The notes beneath the pieces are model-generated. The model made no database searches. It was given only the letters and a program-made list of their open reading frames with translations, and had not been told where the DNA came from. 64,000 nucleotides of DNA from Mytilus edulis (Eukaryota > Mollusca > Bivalvia > Mytilida > Mytilidae): positions 43,018,733-43,082,732 of the forward strand of contig NC_092351.1 in NCBI RefSeq assembly GCF_963676685.1, written 5' to 3'. Shown in pieces: positions 1 through 9,559 of this stretch. The stretch's first letter is position 1, and each line of letters begins with the position of its first letter. The translations under genes were made by a program, and so were the position numbers.

Positions 1-224
1 TAGATTTAATGAATAGAAAATGCCGTATGTCCATCTACTTCCGGTCAACGTGCTCCAGAAGTAGAGAAGAAATTTAATTAAATATACTTGAAGACAAGAA
101 GCAATAGTCTAAAAGGTTAGTTTCCTAAATCAAATAATCCCTTTTATACATGTATATAAATTTGTAGCAAATTCCTATCTGGGGAAATACTAGTTTTATT
201 CTATAAAATTGCCTGGTCACTACA
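1..224 (-). repeat. 3' LTR (partial)
   Basis: Copy of 8336-8559 with no difference seen by eye. On the minus strand it begins TGTAGTGACC at 224, directly after the polypurine tract. About 750 bp of this LTR should lie left of the window. Confidence 0.93.
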
Positions 225-225
225 T

Positions 226-236
226 TCCTCCCCCCT
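226..236 (-). other. Polypurine tract (plus-strand primer)
   Basis: The minus strand reads AGGGGGGAGGA immediately before the TG that opens the 3' LTR. This is the expected place and composition for the plus-strand DNA primer. Confidence 0.88.
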
Positions 237-418
237 AAAGATCAATATTACAGGTAAAATTGATCCCACTAAAAGTTAATAAAAGGCTCTTAGTAGATAA
301 AACTTGTTAAAATTTGAAGTTTAAATGTTAATAGATTATTAAACTATAAATCAGAACATTCAAAGGTTGTAAATGCATATATAAACACAATAATTAAATG
401 TTCATTCAAAAAATATAA

Positions 419-940
419 TCAAGAGAAGTCTCTATCCAAAATTTCAGCTGCCTCCAGACGCTCTGTCAAACGATGGACTAGCGAGGCCCTAGCTTCCTCC
501 TCTCGCTTCCTACTGGCCTCACGTTTTTCGCGATCGATTATATCCGCATTCTCCTCCAGAGTTCCCAGTCTGGGCAGTATTGCTCCCCGCGTTTCAATAA
601 AGTCTACATTAGGAGTCACTATAGTTTGTAGAAATTTGTGAATATGGTCTTCTCTGACTAAATGTTTAAAGGAAAGGTGTCGAGAGCACCGGGTCTTGAT
701 TCCAAACATTTTACGACATTTTCCACATTTGAAAATTTGTCTGGTAGACTGGTGTAGATACTGCCAGTGAGTGTGCAGCTCTCTCAGGGTGTGGTATTTG
801 TATAGTGTACTGCACCTCCTCACTGGACAGTATTGTCCCAACGGGTTAAATATGGGTGTGGCAGGGCGGATGACAAGATGGTGGAACTGTTGCAGTTCCT
901 GCTCGTCTGCCCTTAACTGCACATTATCATCATCACACAT
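419..940 (-). CDS. Accessory ORF with two C2H2-type zinc fingers
   Basis: A 173-aa ORF between pol and the 3' LTR, where some Gypsy elements carry env or another third ORF. Seen: finger 1 uses C38, C43 and H58 or H56 with H63. Finger 2 is a canonical C72-X2-C75-X12-H88-X4-H93. The last ~45 residues (about 128-173) are rich in E, R, K and A and look helical or coiled-coil. No signal peptide or membrane segment is visible, so it is not an envelope protein. The ATG at 940 lies about 420 bp downstream of pol, so expression probably needs a spliced or subgenomic RNA. Nucleic-acid binding is inferred from the fingers only. The frame is intact, in keeping with a young element. Confidence 0.8.
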   Translation of the reverse strand: MCDDDNVQLRADEQELQQFHHLVIRPATPIFNPLGQYCPVRRCSTLYKYHTLRELHTHWQYLHQSTRQIFKCGKCRKMFGIKTRCSRHLSFKHLVREDHIHKFLQTIVTPNVDFIETRGAILPRLGTLEENADIIDREKREASRKREEEARASLVHRLTERLEAAEILDRDFS

Positions 941-1357
941 TCTATAATATAAATACTGATATTAGAAAAAATACATTTCTTCAATACCCTACAAATAAAT
1001 ATTCTTAATTATTTCATACATATTTATATATATATATGCACTAATCTTGCACAAAGTAAATATCATTCAATCACTATCATCTTAAACACAAATCAGATAA
1101 TCTTCTGATTACTGACATACATAATGTAGTATAACAATAATATTAATAATTGATAGTGATTGATTATAAAAAATTACATGAATGTTTATTCCAGAAACAG
1201 AATTCTAGAATGCAAATAACATATATGCGTAATGGAAATTATCTTTTATTCCCTTACTACATGTAACATATTCATACTAGTATATACATATTATAAATAT
1301 AAACATCATCATGATTATAAAATTGTCATTGTGTCAACTGCTCTCTTGACTCAATTA

Positions 1358-4177
1358 CTATGGCGAATATATATCTCTAGGCCTAACTGTTCTCCCTATG
1401 CGAGTTTTTGTAATTTGCCTTTCAGGTGTGTAAACTACTGGTGTTAAAGCTTGTCCAACTGACATGTCAAGATTTAAACTTTCATCACTTTGATGACTAA
1501 TATTTAAAGTATTATTTAAAACCCAATTGTTTGGTTCATTTCTACCCAAGTATGGTTTTAAATGATCGACATGTACCATAATACTTTTTGTTTGTTCTGA
1601 TTTTTGTATTTTGTATGTTACATCAGTAATTTTTTCTATCACTAGATAGGGTCCTGTCCAACCAAGTCCTAATGTTTGGTTCACCTTGGGAGGGTACCAC
1701 CTCCACACCCAACAATTAGGTTCAAATTTTCGGACTTTTAGACCTCTATCATAATATAATTTCTGACGTTGTGCTGCTTGACCCGAATGGTCATAAACAT
1801 TTTTATATGCTTCCCTCATGGTATTTTTCACCCATTCTACATATTCAATTTGACAAAAATCATTAACAGTATTGGGGAGACCAAACATAAGATCCACTGG
1901 ACAACGAATCTCACGCCCTAACATTAGACTATTGGGGGTACATTTAGTAGTTGAATGTACTGTGCTTCTATAGGCCATCATTAAATATGGGATATGTTCA
2001 TCCCAGTCATTTCTATGTTCATTTACAAACATGGATAACATTTGTTTGAGAGTTCTGTTATATCTTTCTACTAACCCTGAACTTTGTGGGCGATATGGGG
2101 TAGAATGGGTTTTTTGAACACCTAATTTTTCACACATTATCTTAAATAAATGGGATTCAAATTCTTTCCCTTGGTCGGTATGTAACTGCAAAGGGCACCC
2201 AAATCTACAAATAAACTCAGTTATAATCTTATCCGCCACCGTCATTGCAGTATGATTAGGGACAGGGAAGGCCTCCTTCCATTTAGAGTAATAGTCCCCT
2301 AAAACTATAATGTATTCATTTCCGTTTGCGGTTACAGGAAGGGGTCCAACTATATCAACATTAATTCTCTCTAAAGGGGCACTACTCTTGGACTGTCTAA
2401 GTGGGGATTTCCCTACACCAGGTCCAGGTTTACAACGGGCACATAGGTCACATTCAAGACACCATAGCTTAATGTTTTCAGTACTTCTAGGCCAATAAAA
2501 TCTTGTCCTGATAGCATTTATGGTTCTATCTTTACCAAAATGACCCGCTATTTTGTTATGATGTAACTGATGAAAAATTGTCTCCCTTATTTTCTGAGGA
2601 GCTACTAATTGCAACAAAATAGTGTTATCTTCTCTCAAAAACTGTTTGTATAGAATGTCATCCTTAACTTCAAGGTTTTCCCACATTCCCCATAAAACTT
2701 TGGCTTCAGGGTGTAAATTTAATATATCAATTCTCAGAGGTTTCTCATCTTGATTATTTTTCAAACGTAGCATATCACCAATTGCAGGGTCTTCTTCCTG
2801 CATATTTTTTATTTCTTCCATGCTCCAAAAATCTAACCAATTAGGGTCTAAATTTTGGTCAGGGGTATTATCTATTACCGAGCAAACTATTGTGTTTAAC
2901 AGTGAGTTTTCCTCCGTCATGACTGCAGGACAGCTCCCTGGGTGAATCCGATTACAGATCCGGCAGTTTGCATTTTCCTCAGTCTGACTTTGGACAATGG
3001 AATCTGGGAAACACTGTTTACAATCATCTTTTTTACATTTACGAGCAGGAATACGCGATAACCCATCTGCGTTTGAGTGCTGAGTTCCCTTTCTGAACTG
3101 AATATCAAAATCATATTCATCTAATATACTGATCCACCGAGCTACCATGCCTTCAGCCTCTTTGAAATTTCTTAACCATGTAAGCGAGGCATGGTCAGTT
3201 CGTATCAAAAACTTTCGTCCCCACAAGTAATGTCTAAATTGTCTTACAAAAGTAACTACGGCTAACAGTTCCCTTTTTGTAACACAGTAGTTTCGTTGGC
3301 TTTTGCTAAGCGTTCTACTAGCATAACTAATTACTTTCTCCTTTTCATCCTGTATCTGAGATAAAACCGCTCCTACACCATTTAAACTTGCGTCTGTATC
3401 TAATATGAACAGTCCCTCATCTTTAGGAAAAGATAAAATTGGGGCTGAAATTAACCTTTCTTTTAATTTATTAAATGATTCTTCACATTTATCAGACCAT
3501 TTAAAACTTTGATTTTTCCTAGTTAATTTTATTAAAGGAGAGGCTATGGTGGAAAATTCGGAAATGAATTTGCGGTAATAACCTGCAAAACCTAAAAAAC
3601 TTTTTATTTCAGAAACATTTGTAGGTGAAGGCCAGTCTTTTACACTTTCTATTTTTGTAGGATCACATTTTATTCCATTTTCAGATACAACGTGTCCCAG
3701 AAAGATTACTTCTTTTTGAAATAATGTACATTTGGAGGGCTTTAATTTCAGATTTGCTGCTCTTAGACATTCAAATACTAACTTGTGATTTTCTAAAGCT
3801 TGTTCAAAATTATTCCCAAAAACTATGATATCGTCTAAGTAGCAAAGACAATGACGCCATTGAAGATTTCCCAAAACTTTTTCCATTAACTTCTGAAAAG
3901 TTTGAGCGGCTGAATTTAAACCCATGGGCATAACTCGAAATTGAAAAAGACCTTTATGAGTGCTAAAAGCAGTTTTTTCTCTGTCCTCCTCATCACACGA
4001 AACCTGCCAATAACCACTATGACAGTCGACCGTTGACAGCCATTTTGCTCCTTCTAGGGACGCTAAACAATCATCTATCTTTTGCAAGGGATATCCCGAA
4101 GGTGAACAAAGGGAATTAACCCGCCTATAATCTATGCAAAACCGCCAAGAAACTTGGTCCTTTTTTTTACAAGACAA
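1358..4177 (-). CDS. pol: Gypsy pol: reverse transcriptase, RNase H, integrase
   Basis: Open for 939 codons, but its start is not a real start: the RT domain begins in the upstream protease ORF and this frame takes over after an A8 run (minus strand). Seen: RT motifs include RFCIDYRRVN (12-21) and YLDD (113-116). An RNase H segment contains LDTDASLNGVGAVLSQ. Integrase has an N-terminal H-H-C-C zinc motif ending CLECDLC. The integrase D-D-E residues sit in NVDIVGPL, LHTDQGKEF and GLVERYNRT. A GPY/F-type module (GWTGPYLVIEKI) lies near the C terminus. No chromodomain is evident. The catalytic residues seen are all present, so only the frame break argues against function. Confidence 0.93.
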   Translation of the reverse strand: MSCKKKDQVSWRFCIDYRRVNSLCSPSGYPLQKIDDCLASLEGAKWLSTVDCHSGYWQVSCDEEDREKTAFSTHKGLFQFRVMPMGLNSAAQTFQKLMEKVLGNLQWRHCLCYLDDIIVFGNNFEQALENHKLVFECLRAANLKLKPSKCTLFQKEVIFLGHVVSENGIKCDPTKIESVKDWPSPTNVSEIKSFLGFAGYYRKFISEFSTIASPLIKLTRKNQSFKWSDKCEESFNKLKERLISAPILSFPKDEGLFILDTDASLNGVGAVLSQIQDEKEKVISYASRTLSKSQRNYCVTKRELLAVVTFVRQFRHYLWGRKFLIRTDHASLTWLRNFKEAEGMVARWISILDEYDFDIQFRKGTQHSNADGLSRIPARKCKKDDCKQCFPDSIVQSQTEENANCRICNRIHPGSCPAVMTEENSLLNTIVCSVIDNTPDQNLDPNWLDFWSMEEIKNMQEEDPAIGDMLRLKNNQDEKPLRIDILNLHPEAKVLWGMWENLEVKDDILYKQFLREDNTILLQLVAPQKIRETIFHQLHHNKIAGHFGKDRTINAIRTRFYWPRSTENIKLWCLECDLCARCKPGPGVGKSPLRQSKSSAPLERINVDIVGPLPVTANGNEYIIVLGDYYSKWKEAFPVPNHTAMTVADKIITEFICRFGCPLQLHTDQGKEFESHLFKIMCEKLGVQKTHSTPYRPQSSGLVERYNRTLKQMLSMFVNEHRNDWDEHIPYLMMAYRSTVHSTTKCTPNSLMLGREIRCPVDLMFGLPNTVNDFCQIEYVEWVKNTMREAYKNVYDHSGQAAQRQKLYYDRGLKVRKFEPNCWVWRWYPPKVNQTLGLGWTGPYLVIEKITDVTYKIQKSEQTKSIMVHVDHLKPYLGRNEPNNWVLNNTLNISHQSDESLNLDMSVGQALTPVVYTPERQITKTRIGRTVRPRDIYSP

Positions 4178-5283
4178 ATAGGACTACTCCAACTACTGTT
4201 ACTGGGTTCTATTACGCCCTTTTTTAACATAGACTCTAATTCTTTTTCAACTATTTCTTTTTGTTTGGGAGAAATTCGTCTAGGGGGTGTTTTAACTGGT
4301 TTAGCCGATCCAGTATTAATCTTATGTTTTACCACATCTGTTTGGCCTAACATACCATCAGGTCCCACAAAGATATCTTGATATTCTACTAAAAGTTCAA
4401 TTAACTTTTGTTTATTTTCAAGGGTCAAACTACTAGAGCATTTTTCTACTAACTCCTTTAAATGTTCAGGTAAATTTCCCTGGGTTTTATCTCTGTTGGT
4501 TTCCTGTTCTTGGGATACCAAATCAACATGTTCCAAAGTTCCTATCATCAAATTCTTTTTTAACTTAACAGGATTGTCATTTAAATTTATCACTGAGATA
4601 ATAATTTCTTTTTCCTTAGTGTTATTCAATGACTTGGCAACCAGTAAGCCCCTTTTTTGAAATAGAATTTTATTGGGCTCTATCATCCCAAAATCTCCTG
4701 AAAATTCACCATCGACATACCCTTTTAAAAAGGTTTCTGACCTAGGAGAGACAACTCTATTTTCCCCTAATTTGATTCTGGCACATGTTGTACTAAAATG
4801 TTGTTTAAGGTTTATAACTTGTTTTGCTATAAGAAATTTAGCTTCTGCTAATTTGATTTCACATTCATAACATTTTAAAAAGTCCATTCCTAGAATGCCT
4901 TCTAATTTCCCTAGTTTTGTGAATATGATTTTATGTTGAAATTCATTATTGCCTATTTTAATTTCACAAACAGCTTGACCTTTAATTTTCATTTTATTGC
5001 CATCAGCTGCAGATAGAGTCGATTCAACTCTGGACAGACCTGATGACCCTAAATCTACTTTTTTAATTAAATTTTCAGATAATATAGTGACTGGGGAACC
5101 AGTGTCTATTAACATATCTATTTTGATTTTATTAATTTCCACAGGCACATAAAGACTAGGACCTTTATCAGCTCTAGAGGTATCAATAATGTCATTTGAA
5201 TGACTACTTTTTAAATTGTCAGATTCATTTTTAGCCCTCACTTTTAAAGAAATGGCTGATCCGAGGGCCTTCGGATCAGCCAT
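4132..5283 (-). CDS. pro: Gypsy aspartic protease and start of RT
   Basis: A 383-aa ORF with an aspartic protease active site, IDMLIDTGSPVTIL (D60-T61-G62), followed by a linker and the beginning of RT (residues about 320-370, with PPRRISPKQ and SPICLVKK). The frame leaves the RT homology at an A8 run (4161-4168), where the next ORF continues in the -1 frame. The ATG lies 2 nt after the gag stop (TAG-AA-ATG) inside a perfect 16-bp stem-loop, so translation could use termination-reinitiation or a -1 shift. The usual fusion order protease-RT is preserved. Confidence 0.9.
   Translation of the reverse strand: MADPKALGSAISLKVRAKNESDNLKSSHSNDIIDTSRADKGPSLYVPVEINKIKIDMLIDTGSPVTILSENLIKKVDLGSSGLSRVESTLSAADGNKMKIKGQAVCEIKIGNNEFQHKIIFTKLGKLEGILGMDFLKCYECEIKLAEAKFLIAKQVINLKQHFSTTCARIKLGENRVVSPRSETFLKGYVDGEFSGDFGMIEPNKILFQKRGLLVAKSLNNTKEKEIIISVINLNDNPVKLKKNLMIGTLEHVDLVSQEQETNRDKTQGNLPEHLKELVEKCSSSLTLENKQKLIELLVEYQDIFVGPDGMLGQTDVVKHKINTGSAKPVKTPPRRISPKQKEIVEKELESMLKKGVIEPSNSSWSSPICLVKKRTKFLGGFA
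4161..4168 (-). other. A8 run at the frame break inside RT
   Basis: The minus strand reads GTA AAA AAA AGG in the protease frame. The heptamer A-AAA-AAA lies in phase for -1 slippage, after which the conserved RT segment continues. RT conservation (LVKKKD) suggests an ancestral run one A longer. So this is either a real or sequencing-derived deletion or, less likely, a programmed frameshift. Confidence 0.7.
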
Positions 5284-5287
5284 TTCT
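5248..5287 (-). promoter_or_regulatory. Perfect 16-bp stem-loop at the gag/pol junction
   Basis: Arms 5248-5263 and 5272-5287 are exact reverse complements with an 8-nt loop. The stem contains two bases of the gag TAG stop and the ATG of the protease ORF. Its placement suggests a role in controlling gag-to-pol expression; that role is inference. Confidence 0.7.
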
Positions 5288-7466
5288 ATTCCCCCATAGT
5301 CTGTAATCTGGCTATTTCATCTTTCAGATTTTTCATCTCGTCATCTTTTTGTCTGAAACACCTAGAGCTAATATGGCCAGTCTTGCCACAATACTCGCAC
5401 TTAATTTCAGTTCTTTTTTTGAAATTTCTGTTTCCAGATCTAAATTTATTATTAGATTGCTCTTTTCTAGGAGAATTTTGATTTTCCTTAATGCCTAATT
5501 CTTCCTTAACAGTTTTTTTTATCTGTTCTTTAAGATTTAGGTTTTGCTCATATTGAAGTTTAGAGTCTTCTTTGTCAATTGCATAAGTATGATAAGTGAC
5601 TTCGTCAGAGAAATAAGGCTTTTTAATCTGATCGAGAGGTCCCTTTACAGCCTCATATTCTATGGCAAAAGAAATTGCTTTTTCTAAAGTCCTAGGTTTA
5701 CAAAATAACCGAGTGGTTGACTGGAAATCACTATTCCCGATACCCTCAATAAATTGCTCAATGACCGATCCCTCTATAGAGATAGCATCCCTTTCAGGAA
5801 ATGCTTGAGACGCTAATCGGCGTAGGGCATGTCCAAAATCAGATACAGACTCATCTTTCCGTTTTTTACGATTTTTAAATTCATATTTGTGTGCGGTTTC
5901 TCGTTCTAAGGGGTTAAACCGTTGACTTAGCATATGTTTCAAGAAAGTAAAATCATTCAATTGGTATGGGTTTAGTTCACTAACCATCCTTTGAGCTACT
6001 CCCCTTAAACTCATCACTAATTGTTGGGCACTTTCATATGGGTCCCAACCATTCCAAGTAGCTACTTTTCCAAATTGGATTATATAATCTACCCAGTCAG
6101 AGTTTTGACCATCAAATGTGGGTGGCTCTTTTTGTTTTCTGCTTACCCGTGGAGGGTTATTTTGCATAGGACCCATCATATTTGGATAAAATTGGGGGGC
6201 CATCATATTTTGATGAACTCCATATACTTGTGGGTTAATATTTGGGCCTATATTTCCCATGGGTCTTTGTGGTTGCATTAAATTCATGGGTTGGGTTTGT
6301 CTTGGCAAATTATTAACCATAGGCATATTCATGATATTAGGAGTATAAGGATTCATATTTGTTTGATTCTGATTTATGAAAGCCGGTCCCATATTCACAC
6401 TTGAGACAGGTGCATTAGCACTGGATATTGGTACCTGAGGATAGTAAGGGTAAGGTACCCCCATATCAGGTGATCTAAAAGAGCAACCACCCGCCGGTGG
6501 CAACTGTGTCGAATAAACACCTTGACCTGGCAACACGGTATCATTCCTTGGATATGTTTGATCATATTGCATAACTCCAGGAAATGATTCCTGAGTTATC
6601 CCCCTTCTCTCACTAAAATTTGAAGGAACAATTTGTGGGTCATAAGTAGGCATATAAGGAAAAGTCCCTTGCACATTTGGATAACGGTCATGTCTAGACT
6701 GTGGTTCAACTGAAGAACTATGTATTTGATTATTTGAGCTTTCAAACAAATCTAGATTAGATAAAGCACTGCTTATTTCCCTTTGATCATTTTTTTGTAT
6801 GACACTGGGCATTGCTTGTGGAACATTTATACCACATGTATCACTAGGCATCTTATCAAAAACACTTGGAGTACTACATGTACTTGATGTTACTATAGGC
6901 TGAGCAATTTTAGTTTGTACTTTAGAATAATTGGAAGCCATTTGATAATCATATGGAGTAGAGGAATACATGTTTTCTTTTCTCACAAAAGCATCTTCAA
7001 TAGATTTTTGTGGGTTTGTATGCTGCTCTGGTGATATGCTAGTTTGAGTACTAATTTCATTCTTACTCGAAGAGAAATTCTCCTCAACTCTTTCAGTTAC
7101 AAAGGGTCTTTCTCTATCAAAAGAATATTTTTCTCTTTTAGGACTACTAGGTAAGTTCAATAAAGGGAAACACTCATCTGAAAAACTGACTTGTTTAATG
7201 GGTTCTTTAACAGACATAAAATTCCCTTCATCCCCATGAACTTTTATTTCTTTCATAATTCTTGGTTTCCATTCTTTACTCATAGACTCTGTGACTATAG
7301 TAACTTTTGGACTAGCCGCCCTTTCATAGGAAGGAGGGTCTGAGAACTCATAACGACTTGACATACTAAAACGAGGGTGAAAGGTACTCCCTTCAGAATC
7401 AGAACTCTCATATCCCCTTTCTAAATTCCTTCTTAAAGAAAACGGACTATTTTCACTATCAGACAT
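5286..7466 (-). CDS. gag: Gypsy Gag polyprotein
   Basis: A 726-aa ORF. Seen: a long low-complexity N-terminal half rich in S, P, M, N and Q. A retrotransposon Gag capsid-like region follows (about 450-600; FDGQNSDWVDYIIQF and the conserved segment around FLKHMLSQRFNP). Near the C terminus is a CCHC zinc knuckle, CEYCGKTGHISSRC, for RNA packaging, then a short helical tail ending MGE. The ATG at 7466 follows the 5' LTR and primer site by about 100 bp. The N-terminal half is longer than in typical Gypsy Gags and I do not recognise a domain in it. Gag would assemble the cytoplasmic particle in which reverse transcription occurs. Confidence 0.92.
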   Translation of the reverse strand: MSDSENSPFSLRRNLERGYESSDSEGSTFHPRFSMSSRYEFSDPPSYERAASPKVTIVTESMSKEWKPRIMKEIKVHGDEGNFMSVKEPIKQVSFSDECFPLLNLPSSPKREKYSFDRERPFVTERVEENFSSSKNEISTQTSISPEQHTNPQKSIEDAFVRKENMYSSTPYDYQMASNYSKVQTKIAQPIVTSSTCSTPSVFDKMPSDTCGINVPQAMPSVIQKNDQREISSALSNLDLFESSNNQIHSSSVEPQSRHDRYPNVQGTFPYMPTYDPQIVPSNFSERRGITQESFPGVMQYDQTYPRNDTVLPGQGVYSTQLPPAGGCSFRSPDMGVPYPYYPQVPISSANAPVSSVNMGPAFINQNQTNMNPYTPNIMNMPMVNNLPRQTQPMNLMQPQRPMGNIGPNINPQVYGVHQNMMAPQFYPNMMGPMQNNPPRVSRKQKEPPTFDGQNSDWVDYIIQFGKVATWNGWDPYESAQQLVMSLRGVAQRMVSELNPYQLNDFTFLKHMLSQRFNPLERETAHKYEFKNRKKRKDESVSDFGHALRRLASQAFPERDAISIEGSVIEQFIEGIGNSDFQSTTRLFCKPRTLEKAISFAIEYEAVKGPLDQIKKPYFSDEVTYHTYAIDKEDSKLQYEQNLNLKEQIKKTVKEELGIKENQNSPRKEQSNNKFRSGNRNFKKRTEIKCEYCGKTGHISSRCFRQKDDEMKNLKDEIARLQTMGE

Positions 7467-7564
7467 ATTAAAGGAAAATATTGAACTAAATAAAATTTAC
7501 AACAACAAAAATATATTTCTGAGAAAATTTTTATAAACAAAACTAATACAGATAAGAAATGTAT

Positions 7565-7580
7565 CCTGGTCACGGCACCA
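7565..7580 (-). other. Primer binding site, probably tRNA-His
   Basis: The minus strand reads TGGTGCCGTGACC two bases after the 5' LTR ends. Its complement ends GTCACGGCACCA, which matches the acceptor end of eukaryotic tRNA-His plus CCA as I remember it. Location is certain; primer identity is from memory. Confidence 0.8.
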
Positions 7581-7582
7581 TT

Positions 7583-8559
7583 TGTAGCAGGAGGGGGTCA
7601 ACGACAATTCAACAATGCCATAATATAGTCCTCCTGGGACATGTAGTGGTAGTACTTCGCTTAGGTTCGATCAGCAGGATACACTCTACCTATATAGGTC
7701 TCGTTTCTAAATGTCTTACTAAATTAACTAAACAAGAATTCTCCCACTATAATATTTATTACACCAATAACATCAGTAAAGTTCAACAAATTGCATATAA
7801 ATTCAACAATAGTAAAATAACAATAAATACAACTGATAACTGTTCTGACCAATAGCCTTTCTTAAAAAGGAGCTATTAAGTATGTTAAACTTTATTTATC
7901 CACAAATTCACTTTATGAATATAATTCCACCCAACTTATCCTTAAATTAATAATAACCACCTATTTCTATGTTAAACGGACTTTATTTAAAGTTAGCGCC
8001 GGAAAAGCATACCTATGTATCCGGAGACGGTCCCTCACATTTAACTATCAATAATTACATACCTTAAAGGTCAAGGACACTGGAGTGTTTGTACACAAAA
8101 ACGTGTTCGGCCCAATTAGACTGATACAGTCTGGAGGGTTTGAGGGTGGCTTGATGCAAGCCGGCTCAATGCAGCAACTCCGAGATGTAGCAAACACTCC
8201 AGTATTTATACTTTTTAAAACAATGGAATCAAACACCGTGAAAAACAACAAGTTTATTACGTAAGTGAGGAGATAAACACCGAGATCTTCGAATTAACTT
8301 TGAACCCAAGGACAGCATTGGCTTAAGTTGACCACTAGATTTAATGAATAGAAAATGCCGTATGTCCATCTACTTCCGGTCAACGTGCTCCAGAAGTAGA
8401 GAAGAAATTTAATTAAATATACTTGAAGACAAGAAGCAATAGTCTAAAAGGTTAGTTTCCTAAATCAAATAATCCCTTTTATACATGTATATAAATTTGT
8501 AGCAAATTCCTATCTGGGGAAATACTAGTTTTATTCTATAAAATTGCCTGGTCACTACA
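7583..8559 (-). repeat. 5' LTR, complete (977 bp)
   Basis: On the minus strand it opens TGTAG at 8559 and closes CTACA at 7583, a 5-bp terminal inverted repeat with the usual TG...CA. A candidate polyadenylation signal AATAAA lies at 7891-7896. Positions 8336-8559 duplicate 1-224. Confidence 0.9.
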
Positions 8560-9195
8560 TATGTAATAACAAATCCGGTAGGTCACACTCATGAAATGGA
8601 AGGGGATTGTAGTTACGACGTAAGGAACATATCCGATATCATTTGTGAAACGGTTATTCCATAACGGTCAACCAACTCGTGATGGCGTCCGTAAAATTTA
8701 CGAAGGGACGATTTAAACTTTACCATTTGGAACTCTTGTTTTAATAGCTTCCTTATGAGCAGCAACCCTCTATCAAAAAAATCATGAAGGAAATGCAAGC
8801 ACGGGAATATCGTATTAATTGGGAGATGTATACCCCGTATGCAGGTGCTGCTGGAATGTTGCTGCTTAGAAATGGAAAGTTCACCATTGGAAAACTGAAA
8901 TCATCTCTTTTATCGTAAAGTTTTGTTTTCAACCGACCTTCAATGTCAATTTCTAGATGCAAGTCAGATATGAGGCCGACTTAACTGTATCTGTAGTATC
9001 TTTTATCTCTAGTTCGATGGGATAGATGCGTTCCAAATAGTCACCAAATCTTGAATTATTTAGTGAAAGAACATCATCTTTTTAGCGGAAAGTAGAGTTA
9101 AAAGATATCGCTAACTTTTTATCTTTCTTCCAAAGAAGTTCCTGTATGAAGTCAGCCTCATAATGATAAAGAAACAAGTCGGCAAGAAGAGCCTA
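8560..9195 (-). pseudogene. Penelope-like element fragment (RT C-terminal end and 3' UTR)
   Basis: The minus-strand translation repeats the C terminus of the PLE at 37630-39096 in two overlapping frames (IPAAPAYGVYISQLIRYSRA and YGITVSQMISDMFLTS), separated by a frameshift near 8780. Homology starts at the LTR boundary and stops near 9195, where the other copy continues. It is a dead, 5'-truncated copy cut at its 3' UTR by the LTR retrotransposon. Confidence 0.85.
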
Positions 9196-9559
9196 AAATA
9201 GTATCTTTCCTGGTAGGAAAATTTGTGACCCTGAACTTAGCCGACAAGAAAAAACATCACTCGACTAAGATAATTTTTGTTTTAAAGTCATAAAAAACCT
9301 CAAATAAAAAAAATAATGCATGTTTTTTATAACTCAATGGATAGTTTTCATTATAAAACTTATGTACATATACTTTTTTCTGAAGAAAATTCTTTAATTT
9401 ATTCATATTTAGAAGAAGTTTACTTTATTTTAATTGCTTCCTTCCAGGAAGCAATTCCCCCGACATATTTTCCGTATGCAAAGTGACATCAGTGTGACCC
9501 ATCTCGTAAAAATCCGGTGATGACAATACGCATGGATGTCATAAAAATAAACTATTATC
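9196..9559. other. AT-rich sequence, nothing recognised
   Basis: No coding, RNA or clear repeat signal was seen on either strand. Confidence 0.5.

Larger units (their letters stand above)
1..8559 (-). mobile_element. Ty3/Gypsy LTR retrotransposon, left end cut by window
   Basis: Seen: on the minus strand the order is 5' LTR (7583-8559), tRNA primer site, gag, protease, RT-RNase H-integrase, a zinc-finger ORF, polypurine tract and a partial 3' LTR (1-224). Integrase follows RT, which is the Ty3/Gypsy order. The visible 224 bp of the 3' LTR look identical by eye to 8336-8559, so insertion is recent. The right flank (from 8560) is PLE 3' sequence, so the element landed in an older PLE. Its left target-site duplication is outside the window. 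Pol carries a one-base frame break near 4161-4168. Confidence 0.95.

Noticed and set aside
1232..1447. Plus-strand 71-codon ORF with hydrophobic start
   Set aside because: Overlaps the 3' end of pol and AT-rich sequence; no motif, judged a shadow.
8048..8251. 67-codon minus ORF in the LTR
   Set aside because: Cys-rich but wholly inside the LTR; no support as a protein.
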